Part shown: in pieces, positions 1 to 10,547 of the stretch
Position numbering within the stretch: the stretch's first letter is position 1
Layout of the letters: each line of letters opens with the position of its first letter
Assembly (NCBI RefSeq): GCF_001418105.1
Contig: NZ_LIQI01000032.1
Coordinates: 180,804-244,803 of the forward strand
DNA: 64,000 nucleotides
Direction: 5' to 3'
Source of the DNA: Lacinutrix himadriensis
GTDB taxonomy: Bacteria; Bacteroidota; Bacteroidia; Flavobacteriales; Flavobacteriaceae
Translations under genes and position numbers: made by a program
The notes under the pieces: model-generated
What the model was told of the DNA's origin: nothing
The model's database searches: none
The model's input: only the letters and a program-made list of their open reading frames with translations

Positions 1-997
1 GTAAGTCTGACCATTTTTTATATCCTAAAAAATTTGCAGTCTTTTCATATAAATTGCGAAGTAGCATAAAATGATATTTTTCAATACTTTCTGTTTTTAT
101 AGCTTCTTCAATTGTCTCCTTTAGATACAGATGATAAGAAAAACTTTTATTCGAATCTCCTTTTTTTTCTGCTAAATCAAAAGTACCATCCTCAAGTTTA
201 TTTAACATATAGCAAACTTTACTACCAAGCTCATTATACAAAACATTATAAAAAAGTGGATTGTGTGTAGAAATTATAAATTTTATACCATTTGACTTCT
301 TTATCAATTCAGCTAAATTTACTGCTAATTCAATTAAATGATTTTCATCCAGCGAGCTTATTGGATCATCAATAAACACATACTCTAAATCATTAAAAAT
401 ATCGGTTGCTCTATCTTGAAGTTCTGGAATATTTAAAAGCTCAACTACTTGTTCTATTAAGCTATAATATACACACCAAATAAAGTTACTTTCTTCTCCT
501 TTAGAAATTTTAATATTATTCTCGCTTTGGTCGTCGCCACTTGCTACAGAAAAGGTTACTTCTGAATATGCTTTTATAACAATATCATCTCCATTTTTAT
601 CTTGAGTAGTATACTCTTCATTAAAAAAAGGTGTTACAGAATCACTTGTGAAATGTTGGAAATTTTTTACGATATTATTATCTAATCCTTGGTCTTTTAG
701 AAATTTTAAAGCAAAACCTGTAAAATTATTAGGACGTATTATCAGCTTTCTTTCGGTATCTGCATCTAAATCATTATCCCAATAAAAAAGGTCTTCAGTA
801 AAAGCATTATAATACATTACTTTAATACCTGATGTTTCTTGTTCTTCTTGTCCCTCTTCCGTAATTTTTGGGTCTATTAACAATCTAAATTTACGAGATA
901 ATCGTGTTTTACCTGTACCATTAAAGGCATAAATAAGTTGTACTTTTTTATTAGCACCTCTTAATTCTTCTGCAATTTCATCTAAAGTCTTACCCAT
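1..997 (-). CDS. ABC-type ATPase of type I R-M locus, PrrC/RloC-like (3' end beyond window)
   Basis: 332 codons are visible; the C-terminus lies beyond base 1. The start ATG (997-995) sits one base after the hsdS stop, so it is co-transcribed with hsdM and hsdS. The N-terminus has a Walker A motif (FNGTGKT, about residues 25-31), followed by an ABC-like signature (SKGEES), a Walker B (YVFIDDPISSLDE) and an H-loop histidine (ISTHNP). This arrangement, with an early Walker A and a long insert before the signature, fits the AAA_13/PrrC/RloC group. In known cases those ATPases carry a C-terminal tRNA anticodon nuclease and are linked to type I R-M systems. The nuclease part cannot be seen here, so the anticodon-nuclease role is inference; a plain R-M accessory ATPase is the alternative. 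Confidence 0.75.
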   Translation of the reverse strand, partial: MGKTLDEIAEELRGANKKVQLIYAFNGTGKTRLSRKFRLLIDPKITEEGQEEQETSGIKVMYYNAFTEDLFYWDNDLDADTERKLIIRPNNFTGFALKFLKDQGLDNNIVKNFQHFTSDSVTPFFNEEYTTQDKNGDDIVIKAYSEVTFSVASGDDQSENNIKISKGEESNFIWCVYYSLIEQVVELLNIPELQDRATDIFNDLEYVFIDDPISSLDENHLIELAVNLAELIKKSNGIKFIISTHNPLFYNVLYNELGSKVCYMLNKLEDGTFDLAEKKGDSNKSFSYHLYLKETIEEAIKTESIEKYHFMLLRNLYEKTANFLGYKKWSDL

Positions 998-998
998 A

Positions 999-2147
999 TT
1001 ATGCTTCTATATTATCGTTAGGAAAAGTTAACAGCTTTTCTCTATAATACTCGTATTGTTTTTTACGTAAGTCTATTTCTTTTGGTAAACCTTCACTAAT
1101 CGAAGTTGTAAGGGTATCGAATTTATCTAAAATTGATACTATTTTTTCTTTTAATAAAAGTGGTGGGTTTGGAATTTTAATACCACTTAAATTCCGTTGA
1201 TTCAGTTTGGGTTGAGCTGCCCCAGAAATATAAGGCGTTAAATCTATACTATTCAAATAATATTCTACAAATCTACGCTCAGCATAGCTATTGAATTTTA
1301 ATACATGAGCGTGATTATTGACCCAATTTTTACCACTTATGCTAAATGCAATGGGTGTTTTTCTTGCTATTAAATTTGCACCATCTTCTGATATTAGTAA
1401 AAAATCTCCATCATAAATATAATCTTTAACATAATCTACAATACCTGATGCTCCATAATAAGGAATATTACCAGGTTCTCTTAAACTGCTTGCGATTGGT
1501 TTTCTCATTGAATCTAGATTTTCAGCTAGACTACCTAATATTTCAGTTTTAACCTCACTTTCATCAAAAGTTAGTAATTGCTCACGGTAATAGTAGTACT
1601 GTTTTCTACGTACTGTAAGTTCTTTAGTAAGCTCTTTATTAAGTTCTTTACTAAATTCAGTAAAGATATCTAAAATACGAACTATTTCTTTTTGGATTTT
1701 TAGTGATTTCTCTGGGTTATCTGGGCATGGGATTAGGATCTCAAGTTTTTTAATTACATCCGATTTTAAAGCAGGTATTCCTGCTCCAAATTGAAAGTTC
1801 ATAAGGTTACTCTGTTTATTTTTAACAAAATAATAAACATATTTATTTTCAACTACATCTATATCAGGTTTCAAATAATAACAATGTGCATTTGCCCAAA
1901 ATTTTCTTTTGATAAATTGAACAAAACCAGCCGAAGCACCTCCTTGACTTATTATGGTCGTATTTTTATCAACATTAAATTTATTTGTAAATCCAGAATA
2001 ATTAGTTCCACCATTATAGGCAGGATATTCTCCTAATTCTGTAAGTTCAGTTTTATTTAATTGCTTTCCTTTTAAAACACTACAAACACTCTCTAAAGGT
2101 TTCCATTCCACTTCAACACCTTCTAACAATACATCTAACTTACTCAT
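999..2147 (-). CDS. hsdS: Type I restriction-modification specificity subunit HsdS
   Basis: 382 residues. It gives DNA sequence specificity to the methyltransferase and restriction complex. Two target-recognition domains are visible (about residues 10-150 and 200-340), each followed by a helical conserved region: the first ends in [15 protein letters not shown] and the second in [15 protein letters not shown]. This near-repeat is the usual internal symmetry of HsdS. The start overlaps the hsdM stop as ATGA, so translation is coupled. Length is normal for the family. The next gene (PrrC/RloC-like ATPase) begins immediately after the stop. Confidence 0.95.
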   Translation of the reverse strand: MSKLDVLLEGVEVEWKPLESVCSVLKGKQLNKTELTELGEYPAYNGGTNYSGFTNKFNVDKNTTIISQGGASAGFVQFIKRKFWANAHCYYLKPDIDVVENKYVYYFVKNKQSNLMNFQFGAGIPALKSDVIKKLEILIPCPDNPEKSLKIQKEIVRILDIFTEFSKELNKELTKELTVRRKQYYYYREQLLTFDESEVKTEILGSLAENLDSMRKPIASSLREPGNIPYYGASGIVDYVKDYIYDGDFLLISEDGANLIARKTPIAFSISGKNWVNNHAHVLKFNSYAERRFVEYYLNSIDLTPYISGAAQPKLNQRNLSGIKIPNPPLLLKEKIVSILDKFDTLTTSISEGLPKEIDLRKKQYEYYREKLLTFPNDNIEA

Positions 2148-3697
2148 GCTTCTATCTCCTTTACGATGTTATCAATATCAGCACGCAGTTTATCTATCTT
2201 TTTTACAGTTGTAGCTATCTCTTTATTCAATACTTCAATATTTACTTTTTCGCGTGTATCTTTAGGTTCTACATAACTATTAACAGAAAGGTTATAATCG
2301 TTTTTCGCAATCTTAGTATTGTCAATGGTTGTGGCTACATATTCAACTTCTTCTTTAGTATCGAACATTTCCATAACTTTTGAAATGTGAGCATCCGTCA
2401 TCTCATTGTTATTGGTTACTTTTTTAAAGAAATTTTCACCTGTAGCATCAATAAATTGTGTTTTAGTATCTGTTTTGTGTTTTGATAACACTAAAAGTGT
2501 AACCGCTATAGTTGTTCCGTAAAATAAATTAGGTGCTAAATTGATAATAGTTTCTACATAATTATTATCTACTAAATACTTTCTTATTTTTTGCTCTGCA
2601 CCACCACGGTAAAAAATACCAGGAAAACAAACCAACGCAGCTCTACCTTTAGGAGATAAATAACTTAACGCATGTAACACAAAAGCAAAGTCTGCTTTAG
2701 ATTTTGGTGCTAATACGCCTGCAGGTGCAAAACGGTCGTCGTTAATAAGTGTTGGGTCGTCACTACCTTTCCATTTTATTGAATACGGTGGATTAGAAAC
2801 TATGGCATCGTAACCTCGTCTTTCATCCTTTAATTGTGGATTCATTAATGTATTACCCAATACTATATGAAACTTATCGTAGTTTACGTTATGTAAAAAC
2901 ATATTCATACGTGCTAAGTTATAGGTTGTATGGTTAATTTCTTGCCCATAAAAACCTTCTTCTATTATATGATTATCGAAGTGCTTTTTAGCTTGTAAGA
3001 GTAAAGAGCCAGAACCTGCTGCAGGGTCATAAATTTTATTTATTTTTTCTTGCTTGTGCATTGCTAATTGGGCAATCAATTGCGATACGTTTGTTGGTGT
3101 AAAAAATTCACCACCAGACTTTCCTGCATTGGCTGCGTATTTATGAATTAGGAACTCATAAGCATCGCCAAAGAAGTCTATCTTACTATTTTTAAAATCC
3201 CCTTCTAATTTTAAGCCATCTACACCTTTTAAAACATCTCTTAATCTGTCGTTTTTGTTTTCTACGGTATTACCTAGTCGGTTACTGGTGGTATCAAAAT
3301 CTGCGAATAAGCCTTTTATATCTTCTTCTGAAGGATACCCATTTGCAGAACTTTCTATCGCTGTAAATATTGCAGCTAGGTCTGTATTTAGGTTTTCGTT
3401 ATCGTTAGCATTTTCAACTACATTAACAAACAATTCACTTGGATAGATAAAGTATCCTTTTGTTTTAATAGCATCGTCTTTTATTTCAGGTGTGATTATA
3501 TCATCTGATAGTTTTGCATAATTAACACTTCCATCACCAGCCTCAATGTATTCTGTGAAATTCTCACTTATAAAGCGATAGAATAATGCACCTAATACAA
3601 AGTGTTTAAAATCCCATCCGTCTACAGAGCCACGTACATCGTTGGCTATTTTCCAAATTTGATTTTGTAATTCGGCTCTTTGGTTGTTGCTTGTCAT
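2144..3697 (-). CDS. hsdM: Type I restriction-modification DNA methyltransferase subunit HsdM
   Basis: 517 residues. N6-adenine methyltransferase subunit of a type I R-M system. It has an N-terminal HsdM_N helical region (about 10-150), the SAM-binding motif [10 protein letters not shown] and the catalytic NPPY motif (NPPYSIKW). The C-terminal end is a coiled helix that normally contacts HsdS. It is the first gene of an hsdM-hsdS-ATPase operon read leftward. No hsdR is present between this gene and the rest of the island, so the restriction subunit must lie beyond the left edge or be absent. A short palindrome lies 22-37 bases upstream of the start. Confidence 0.95.
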   Translation of the reverse strand: MTSNNQRAELQNQIWKIANDVRGSVDGWDFKHFVLGALFYRFISENFTEYIEAGDGSVNYAKLSDDIITPEIKDDAIKTKGYFIYPSELFVNVVENANDNENLNTDLAAIFTAIESSANGYPSEEDIKGLFADFDTTSNRLGNTVENKNDRLRDVLKGVDGLKLEGDFKNSKIDFFGDAYEFLIHKYAANAGKSGGEFFTPTNVSQLIAQLAMHKQEKINKIYDPAAGSGSLLLQAKKHFDNHIIEEGFYGQEINHTTYNLARMNMFLHNVNYDKFHIVLGNTLMNPQLKDERRGYDAIVSNPPYSIKWKGSDDPTLINDDRFAPAGVLAPKSKADFAFVLHALSYLSPKGRAALVCFPGIFYRGGAEQKIRKYLVDNNYVETIINLAPNLFYGTTIAVTLLVLSKHKTDTKTQFIDATGENFFKKVTNNNEMTDAHISKVMEMFDTKEEVEYVATTIDNTKIAKNDYNLSVNSYVEPKDTREKVNIEVLNKEIATTVKKIDKLRADIDNIVKEIEA

Positions 3698-3718
3698 TTA
3701 TTGTTTTTATGATATTTT

Positions 3719-3734
3719 GTTCCAGAAAAGGAAC
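3719..3734. promoter_or_regulatory. Palindrome upstream of hsdM
   Basis: GTTCC-agaaaa-GGAAC, a perfect 5-bp-arm inverted repeat 22-37 bases upstream of the hsdM start, where a transcription regulator or a self-binding methylase could act. Operator function is inference from position; no regulator gene for it is visible nearby. Confidence 0.3.
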
Positions 3735-3884
3735 TTAATTAAACTGCTTTTACAATTTTTAAATCGTTGAGAGTTAAAGTTGTTAAAAATATAATTCTTT
3801 TTGGTGGTAATAGGGAATATTTGCAAGTAAATTTTCAAAGAAAATAACCTATTGAGATAAATAGCACCTTGTATTAAGACAAGG

Positions 3885-4238
3885 CTAAAGATTAAATTCT
3901 CTTATTAATTTTGTTGTTGTTATGTTTGTATCAATTGATCCATCCATTCTTTTTCCATTCGAAGAAATATAAATAATATGTTTCCCTTTATTATACTCCA
4001 ACTCACAAGGAATCCTATAAAGACCAAAATCGAGACGAATTCTTTTTGAAATTATAGGAAATTGCACAGACACCCCTTTACTCATTCCATAAGTTTCATA
4101 GTGTTTGTTAAAACATTTAATCCACGAAAGAATAGAAAGATATTCATCATCATTGAATTCGTATTGCGTTTCGTCTTGTATGATTATATTTTCGGGTAAT
4201 CGTTTTTGAATATTCTTTAAAATAATTGTTTTGTTCAT
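3885..4238 (-). CDS. Hypothetical protein (117 aa)
   Basis: No recognised family. A small soluble protein with no signal peptide or membrane segment; the C-terminal half contains alternating beta-type stretches (RIRLDFGLYRIPCELEY). It lies alone between the type I R-M operon and the 205-aa gene, on the same strand, with roughly 200-bp AT-rich gaps on each side. It could be an accessory gene of island A. The reading frame is clean and starts with ATG after an A/T-rich leader, so it is probably a real gene, but nothing in it supports a function. Confidence 0.55.
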   Translation of the reverse strand: MNKTIILKNIQKRLPENIIIQDETQYEFNDDEYLSILSWIKCFNKHYETYGMSKGVSVQFPIISKRIRLDFGLYRIPCELEYNKGKHIIYISSNGKRMDGSIDTNITTTKLIREFNL

Positions 4239-4449
4239 TTTTTTGGTATTGAATTTTATTATGTCAATAATTTTTATAAAACATTAATTGTATCAACTTT
4301 ACCAATAATTAATGACAATCGTTTTGTGTATGATTACATTATGTATTTTAGTAACTGATTAGCAAATACAAACCAAAAATAAAATCTGATACGATTCACA
4401 TAAATAGGCAAAAACTAAAAATAATATATTTACATTACTACCAAACGTA

Positions 4450-5067
4450 TTATTCAATTTTCATTTTTTTTATAATATTCTCTAATGCTAAAGTTTGTTT
4501 CTCAGACAATTTTCCTTTTTTCTCACAACTAGATTTTAAAGAATTCACAAAACTTTTGTCAAACCAGGAATTATCTTCTGCCCATTTTAAAACAAGATTT
4601 ATTCTCGTAAAATTAGAGTTTGATTCATAACTTGTAAAGTCAATTAACTTCTGATTGATTCTTTCTCGAATTACTAATTGTTTTTCAGACAATTTCCTTT
4701 TTCTAATAGTGTCAGAATAAAATGTATAATCAAAGTCCGACAACACTTTCTTTTTTCTTAAATACTCCAAAACTTCAGGACTCATACTTTTGGATTTGTC
4801 AATTTTAAGTTTCTTAATTGATGTGAAAATTTTATTTCCATCTTCTATTCCTAAAAATTTATTTACGCAACAATTTCCAACTTCCGTTTGGGTTTTATTG
4901 AAAGTGTTTTTTATTACACAAACATTTTTTATGGGATAATGTCCGCAAAGACATCTTTCTAGATCTTCGCTATAATATGCATATTCAAAAACCCATTCAA
5001 GTTTTGCTTTTTTCCAAATATCTGAATTACTAAGTTTTATAATTTCCTCTGTCAGTTTGTAATGCAT
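4450..5067 (-). CDS. Hypothetical protein with cysteine-rich, possibly zinc-binding segment (205 aa)
   Basis: The N-terminal third has a cysteine/histidine cluster (CLCGHYPIKNVC, then GNCCVNKF about 20 residues later) spaced like a small zinc ribbon. The rest is helical and basic and carries two copies of a KLSEKQ helix (about residues 125 and 185), each followed by a lysine/arginine-rich stretch. I do not recognise the family. A nucleic-acid-binding role is plausible from the cysteine cluster and charge, but this is inference. It stands as a single gene in the cargo of island A. Confidence 0.55.
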   Translation of the reverse strand: MHYKLTEEIIKLSNSDIWKKAKLEWVFEYAYYSEDLERCLCGHYPIKNVCVIKNTFNKTQTEVGNCCVNKFLGIEDGNKIFTSIKKLKIDKSKSMSPEVLEYLRKKKVLSDFDYTFYSDTIRKRKLSEKQLVIRERINQKLIDFTSYESNSNFTRINLVLKWAEDNSWFDKSFVNSLKSSCEKKGKLSEKQTLALENIIKKMKIE

Positions 5068-5195
5068 TTCTTGTTTCGTTCTTTATGTTTAACAACCTCT
5101 TTTTATTTATTCTTTCTAATTAAACAAATACAAATTAAATAGAAAACCTGAAAGAGCTTTGTATGAAGCACAGAAAAAGTAATTAATAGTGATTT

Positions 5196-6644
5196 TTATT
5201 CTATTCCATATGTTTCAATAACTTTACCATTAGAATCAAATAAAAATCTAACTGTGCTATTAACACTAAATTCTTTCTTTTTTCTTTCATTATAATACTT
5301 GTAATTAGTATTTAAATCATAAGTGTATTCATTAATCTTTTCAATAGATTTTATGTAATTTCTCGAATTTGAAACAAAACCCCATAAATATTCATATCGC
5401 TTTTTTAAATTTGAATAATTAGGCTTATTTATGTCATAATATCTACTAAACTTTGGTGATAGGAAAGAATATATTTTGTTAAAATCCCTTTGTTCTTCTG
5501 CTCGCAAAAATTCTCGAATTATATTTTCATAATTATTGCTAACTATATTTTTGTTAGACTCAGCTGTAGTATTTGATATACTATAATCAGATGTAACAAT
5601 GTTAGATTGGTCATTGTATAAGTTCGTTAATGCTAAATAAGGAATTCCAAAACTAAAACCTTGAAAATCTCCAGTTTTTGCAAAATTGACGGCCACTAAA
5701 TTCCCCCATTTGTCTATAATTGGACTTCCACTTGAACCTGGCAATGTTGGTATTGAATATAAAACCCTATTATTATCTGGGTCTTGTGTTATTGTTCCTT
5801 GAGTAAATTGAGATTTAATTCCATTTCTTGTATTTGCTAAAGAGATACCATGATTAAAACCAATCATGTAAACAGCATCGTTAAGTTTAAGAGGCTCAAA
5901 ACCGTTTATATTTTTTAAAGAAAATGTGTTTTTTATCTTTGTTGGCGTTGTTTTATCTTTAAGTTGAATTATAGCTAAATCAACTTCCTCTTCTCTTGCT
6001 TTTTTTATTGCGACACATTCTTTGAAATCGTTTATAGAAGTAACGTGAGTATCATCAAATGCAATACCTAGAAAAACTCGCTTTAATTCTGTAATTGTAT
6101 TATCTGGATTAAAATCGAGTTTTTCTAATAATTGCTCAAATTCTAATAAATCATTGTTCGTCTCTGAGTATTCATTTTTTATTTTTATTTTTTTATCATA
6201 ATCTAAATAATCATAATATTCATTCCAAACATCAATTAATTTACTTTGTTCTGTTTCTTTTTCATTAATTGCTTTCTTTATTTTGTATCGTAAATCGTTT
6301 AAATAATCGTTTATTCCTTCTCCTACTAACTCATTTTCTTTGTTCGGATAAACTACGTGCCTATTAGTTGCCAACTCTCCTTTTTCTGAAATAAAAAATC
6401 CAGTCCCATAACTTATTCCTGCATTTTCAATAGCTTCGTGTTCTTCGTCAAAGAAAACAGGTTTGTTATTTTCAATTGTATAAAAGAATTCAAATCCATT
6501 ATCTAATGTAGTTTTAAAATAATATGAGTTTTGAATTAATGCAACACTGTTTCTATACTTGTTGTATAATTCAGTTGGCTCTGGTGGATTTTGTTTACAG
6601 CCAAAAACAAAAAAAATCAATGTTATTAATACAAATTGTTTCAT
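5196..6644 (-). CDS. Trypsin-like serine protease, lipoprotein
   Basis: 482 residues. The N-terminus is a lipoprotein signal (MKQFVLITLIFFVFGC, lipobox FGC), so the protein is exported and lipid-anchored. The protease domain has a full catalytic triad: His in ATNRHVV, Asp in VDLAIIQL and Ser in LPGSSGSP, which fits the S1/S46-like chymotrypsin fold of HtrA-type enzymes. A charged helical insert of about 90 residues separates His from Asp. The last ~120 residues form an NTF2/SnoaL-like alpha+beta domain, by inference. It may cleave envelope or extracellular substrates. It is an unusual cargo gene next to R-M genes. Confidence 0.8.
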   Translation of the reverse strand: MKQFVLITLIFFVFGCKQNPPEPTELYNKYRNSVALIQNSYYFKTTLDNGFEFFYTIENNKPVFFDEEHEAIENAGISYGTGFFISEKGELATNRHVVYPNKENELVGEGINDYLNDLRYKIKKAINEKETEQSKLIDVWNEYYDYLDYDKKIKIKNEYSETNNDLLEFEQLLEKLDFNPDNTITELKRVFLGIAFDDTHVTSINDFKECVAIKKAREEEVDLAIIQLKDKTTPTKIKNTFSLKNINGFEPLKLNDAVYMIGFNHGISLANTRNGIKSQFTQGTITQDPDNNRVLYSIPTLPGSSGSPIIDKWGNLVAVNFAKTGDFQGFSFGIPYLALTNLYNDQSNIVTSDYSISNTTAESNKNIVSNNYENIIREFLRAEEQRDFNKIYSFLSPKFSRYYDINKPNYSNLKKRYEYLWGFVSNSRNYIKSIEKINEYTYDLNTNYKYYNERKKKEFSVNSTVRFLFDSNGKVIETYGIE

Positions 6645-6825
6645 AAGTGTATTTTTTTAAAAAAATTACTGGCAACATAATCATACTTGATTAGCTACAT
6701 ATATCAGCAACTAATTTAGTAAATACAAACCAAATATAAAATCCAGGAGAATTTCGTAAGCAAGCAGCAAGCAACCTATAAATAGAAACGTTATTTCCAA
6801 ACGCTATTTATTTTTTCTAGTTTTA

Positions 6826-7299
6826 TTAAAACTTATCTTCTAAGCTAACTTGATCATCAAACTCTATATCTGTATCATAAAATGTAGTAAGATGTTTTAT
6901 GGCTTTATAAACTCTTAAAGCAGAATCTTTACTTTTAAAGATAAACATGATATTTGAAACTCCTTCTTCACAAATCAATCTTAATTTATACCATTTTTTA
7001 TTAGATTTTTCAGTTGGGAATAATACAATTCTATAAATTTTCTCAACATTAGTACGCTGGTAATACGGAGGAGTTGTATTCGACTTCTCCATCCAAGTTA
7101 AATTAGCAACACCATCTTTTTCTGATGTAAAAAAATCTAATTGATAACCAGAAAAGCCAGAATAACTATAATATTTATCATTATCTTGAAGTAATTTAGG
7201 GTAGGTGTCTAGCCATTTAATAGTTTCTTTTTTAGTTTGCGCATTTGAAAAATTAATTGCTGTAAAAAAACATAAAAATAGAATTCTAATTTTTTTCAT
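6826..7299 (-). CDS. Secreted hypothetical protein (157 aa)
   Basis: It has a clear type I signal peptide (MKKIRILFLCFFTAINFSNAQ, cleavage after NA) and a soluble mature part of about 135 residues rich in aromatic residues and lysine. No recognised domain. The gene is monocistronic, reads in the same direction as the trypsin-like lipoprotein, and lies about 180 bp upstream of it. A periplasmic or secreted role is all that can be stated. Confidence 0.6.
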   Translation of the reverse strand: MKKIRILFLCFFTAINFSNAQTKKETIKWLDTYPKLLQDNDKYYSYSGFSGYQLDFFTSEKDGVANLTWMEKSNTTPPYYQRTNVEKIYRIVLFPTEKSNKKWYKLRLICEEGVSNIMFIFKSKDSALRVYKAIKHLTTFYDTDIEFDDQVSLEDKF

Positions 7300-8039
7300 A
7301 ATTCTTTATTTAAAATATTACCAACTTATCTATATATGCATAAAAAATATTTTGTTTACTTTACAGGCTATATATGGGTTCTGCTATATAAATAAGCCAT
7401 TAAGTTTTTCTGTATAAATTATTTTTAACTAGGCAATTAATTAATTGCGCTGACAATATAAAAAAATCTTGTTTTGCTCTATTACGGAAAACCGTAAACA
7501 ACAATTTAAATTTTAATGTCTTACTAAAAATCCTCTTCCATTTACAATAACTAGAAAGCAAAAAAACGGTTAACCAACAGAAATTAAACCGTATTCTTTT
7601 AAATACTAATACCCTTTTCTAATATTCCAAGCACTAAAAAACGGTATACAACACAAAAACCGCAATTAGTAATACAAAGTAGTGCTTCACGGTTTTATAC
7701 CGTTTTTGTTCAAAAAACGAGATAGATTGGAGGTTTGAAACAACTTAAAAGTGTTTCTAGTTGTTTCTTTAACTTATATTAAACAACTGAATCAGTATAC
7801 TTTTATAAGACATATAAGGCTAAATTATTTTTGTCTAGCATCTTTTTTTGTTACCAATAAAAACTAATAAGCCAGTAAAAAAACAATGGAAACGTAAAAA
7901 GTAATATCGATTAACGATTTTCAATGATAAAACCGTTTATAACCGTTTTATGACCGTTTTTCACGCTTAATAAAAACAACTATCTCGTTTATTTTACGTT
8001 TTTCACGGATGCCTAGGCTTTAAAATTTATCAAATTTAC
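7300..8039. repeat. Gene-free region rich in ACCGTTTT/AAACGGT motifs, possible replication origin of island A
   Basis: No convincing gene in about 740 bases. From roughly 7480 to 8010 the motif AAACCGT/ACGGTTT occurs about ten times in both orientations, including ACGGTTTTATACCGTTTT near 7690 and three head-to-tail copies near 7930-7965 (AACCGTTTATAACCGTTTTA). More copies lie at 9165-9230, just upstream of the toprim protein gene. Clustering beside the replication genes suggests iteron-like binding sites for an island replication protein. This is inference; the motif also occurs singly inside nearby genes, so a background explanation is possible. Confidence 0.4.
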
Positions 8040-9083
8040 TTACGTTCTTAAACTTAAACCGTTTTTATCCGTTAAATCAAATACATCTATTAATTTAATT
8101 AAGTTATGATTTTGCTTTGCTAATTTTAAAACTATTAGATCTGTGTTTGTTTGTATGATTTCATTCTCAATATTTTTTTCAGAACTTTCAATATTTTTTT
8201 CTTCTACTAGTTGGACGTTTTCAATGTTATCTAAAAAAATATCAGCCAAATCCGTACCTTTTTCACATTCTAATTTTTCAATACAATCACTAACTGCAAT
8301 ATCAAAACCTAAAGCATTTAAGTCTATAGCTTTATTAAGCCAATTATTATATTCTGTTTTATCAGGGAATGCAATAATTTTATAGTCTCGTATTGGTTTG
8401 AGATATTCATATTTAAACCCACTAACAGAACCAGTTGCTAACCAAATGTATTCAGGTTTAAAAACACTCATTATAATTGCCGTTTTTTCGCTTTCAACAA
8501 TTGCAACTTCTTTTGAATCTGATTCCGCAATTAAGTGTAAACCAAACAAACATTGACATAAATTAAAATTCTTTTCTTTTATCAAGCTCTTTACACTTGT
8601 AATAAATGCTTTACCATTTTTATTTTTCTTCCGTTTTCCAGTATTTACATCATATAACATCACTTTACCATGCCTAACTTTTTCATTGTTGTCTATTTGC
8701 CAAAAAACGGTTGCTCCATTCCAATGTTTAGAAGTACCTATAAGATATTTTAATATTACTTTCTTTATATCTTCTTCATTAAAAACGGTTTTCAAAAACT
8801 GAATAAAATTATTGTCAGAAAAGCCTCTTCCGCTTTGAGAAACCAAATTGTATTTATGATAAGAAATAGTTTTTGGTTCTTTATAAACATATTCTGTAGT
8901 CTTAATAACACTTCCTTTTGGAGTTGCTATAAAACCACATTTACTTTGTCGATCACACTTACCGTAACGTAATGACATTAGTTGATTGGTTTCTGAATCT
9001 ATATAGCCTACAAACGATCGTTTATTACATTTTGGGCATAGATATTTATTACTTGATTTATCAAAATTATATCTAAAATTCAT
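8040..9083 (-). CDS. Toprim/zinc-ribbon replication protein, DUF6371-like
   Basis: 347 residues from the ATG at 9083, which precedes MNFRYNFDKSS; an in-frame ATG 23 codons earlier adds an unlikely cysteine-rich leader. The N-terminus has a zinc ribbon (LCPKCNKRS, then RYGKCDRQSKCGF) as in CHC2-type primases. The middle has toprim-like acidic motifs (VESEKTA and AFPDKTE). This is the primase-like protein typical of Bacteroidota integrative elements, where it is paired with a DUF3987 helicase-like protein, as here. It probably primes or supports replication of the excised island. The C-terminal ~70 residues are a low-complexity linker and a helix. Confidence 0.75.
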   Translation of the reverse strand: MNFRYNFDKSSNKYLCPKCNKRSFVGYIDSETNQLMSLRYGKCDRQSKCGFIATPKGSVIKTTEYVYKEPKTISYHKYNLVSQSGRGFSDNNFIQFLKTVFNEEDIKKVILKYLIGTSKHWNGATVFWQIDNNEKVRHGKVMLYDVNTGKRKKNKNGKAFITSVKSLIKEKNFNLCQCLFGLHLIAESDSKEVAIVESEKTAIIMSVFKPEYIWLATGSVSGFKYEYLKPIRDYKIIAFPDKTEYNNWLNKAIDLNALGFDIAVSDCIEKLECEKGTDLADIFLDNIENVQLVEEKNIESSEKNIENEIIQTNTDLIVLKLAKQNHNLIKLIDVFDLTDKNGLSLRT

Positions 9084-9243
9084 AATTATTTGAAATTGAA
9101 GGAAACTCGGTAAACTTGGTAAACAACAATAATAGAAAGGTTTACTTTGCATTTACTACTGGTGAAAAACGGAAAGTTTGGAAAACTAGAAAACCGTAAA
9201 CCGATATTCTATAACGGTTAATAACAAGGCTTACCTACTTTAC

Positions 9244-10545
9244 CTAGTTTCCTGTTGTATATTTCTTTTTATAGTATCCGTAATTGGGATTAGAAAATAG
9301 TTCTGATTTTAAAAACCTATCTATAGAACCTCCATTTATCTTAAATCTCTCAAATAACGGTAACACATCTTTACGTTTAAATTCGATTGGTAATTCTTTA
9401 TATAGATCTAGTTTATTTATTGGAAGTTGATTAAGCGGATTGTTATCCAACATTTCATCATAAACTCTAAAGGCATTAATTCTAAAATATTCAACTAATC
9501 TAATTGCATCTTTAATACTCTTATCAGAAATCTCTTCAGTACACTCATTTCTATCCGCTTGGTTAATACACTCCAAAATCAACGCTAATCTCCATACGTA
9601 AGATTCAAGTTTCGATTGTGTTAACATTTCTAGATCATCATTAAAAGATTCTTTACTCTTCTCATGTTGCCACTTTTTAAAGATTTCAATTACTGATTGC
9701 GAGACTTTGAAATTTCGAGCTGGAGCATCATATAAATTAGCTATTAACTTCTTATAATTATCTACATGAACAGTTTCAATGGATTTACCTGTAAAGAGAC
9801 GAGGTTTAACTTCTTTAGGATAAACAAATAGAAACCTAGATAAAAAACCATCATCGTTTCTGCCGTTTTTACCAAGGTTTTTCAATAACTTAGGTTGGAG
9901 TCCTCCCAATATATTTACATTAGTTTCCTCTACTCTAATTGAGTCTTTTGTCACCCTATCTACCGTAAGTATTCCTCCATTAAAAAGTTCTAAATATAAT
10001 TGCTGATCTCCACCTTTTTTATATTGGTCAAAACTATTAATCCAACCTAATAATTCATCTTTATAAATTGCTACCCCTTTTTCATTATTTTGTAAAGTCT
10101 CAGCTAGTTTTTCAGGTGTAAAATCCTTTAATATATGTTTATTATATTTTGGCTTATTAGTTTTGTTTTCCTGATTTTCAAACTCTTTAAGATCATTTTT
10201 AAAATCATTGTATGCCATTTTATCTTTATATTCTATAGGTTGCATTGCAAACACTAAAGGGTGCGTTTTTCCTATTCCACTTCTACCTACAATTATCAAC
10301 CAAAAAATGGCCTTACTAAAATAAGAACCATTAAATAATTTAGAACTATTTCCTATTGCTGTTGCACAAGCAGAAAGAATACCAGCACTAAAATACTCCC
10401 TATTAAACATTACAGTTTCATTGGCATTTTCAATTAAATTCTGCATTGTCTTAGGAAATACATCCAAAGGAAAACTATTTTTGTTCTTTTGAATCTCAGA
10501 ATCAATGACCTTGTTTAGATCTATTTTGTTTTTTTGCGCTTCCAT
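9244..10545 (-). CDS. DUF3987-family P-loop ATPase, helicase-like replication protein
   Basis: 433 residues. Walker A-like motif GRSGIGKTH at about residues 87-95 and a Walker B-like acidic pair in IYKDELLGW. The family is common in integrative elements and phages of Bacteroidota, next to primase-like genes, and is thought to unwind DNA for replication. The helical C-terminus has a winged-helix-like look. It starts 2 bp after the stop of the HTH gene, so the two form an operon. It lies upstream of the toprim protein with a motif-rich gap between. Confidence 0.8.
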   Translation of the reverse strand: MEAQKNKIDLNKVIDSEIQKNKNSFPLDVFPKTMQNLIENANETVMFNREYFSAGILSACATAIGNSSKLFNGSYFSKAIFWLIIVGRSGIGKTHPLVFAMQPIEYKDKMAYNDFKNDLKEFENQENKTNKPKYNKHILKDFTPEKLAETLQNNEKGVAIYKDELLGWINSFDQYKKGGDQQLYLELFNGGILTVDRVTKDSIRVEETNVNILGGLQPKLLKNLGKNGRNDDGFLSRFLFVYPKEVKPRLFTGKSIETVHVDNYKKLIANLYDAPARNFKVSQSVIEIFKKWQHEKSKESFNDDLEMLTQSKLESYVWRLALILECINQADRNECTEEISDKSIKDAIRLVEYFRINAFRVYDEMLDNNPLNQLPINKLDLYKELPIEFKRKDVLPLFERFKINGGSIDRFLKSELFSNPNYGYYKKKYTTGN

Positions 10546-10547
10546 TT

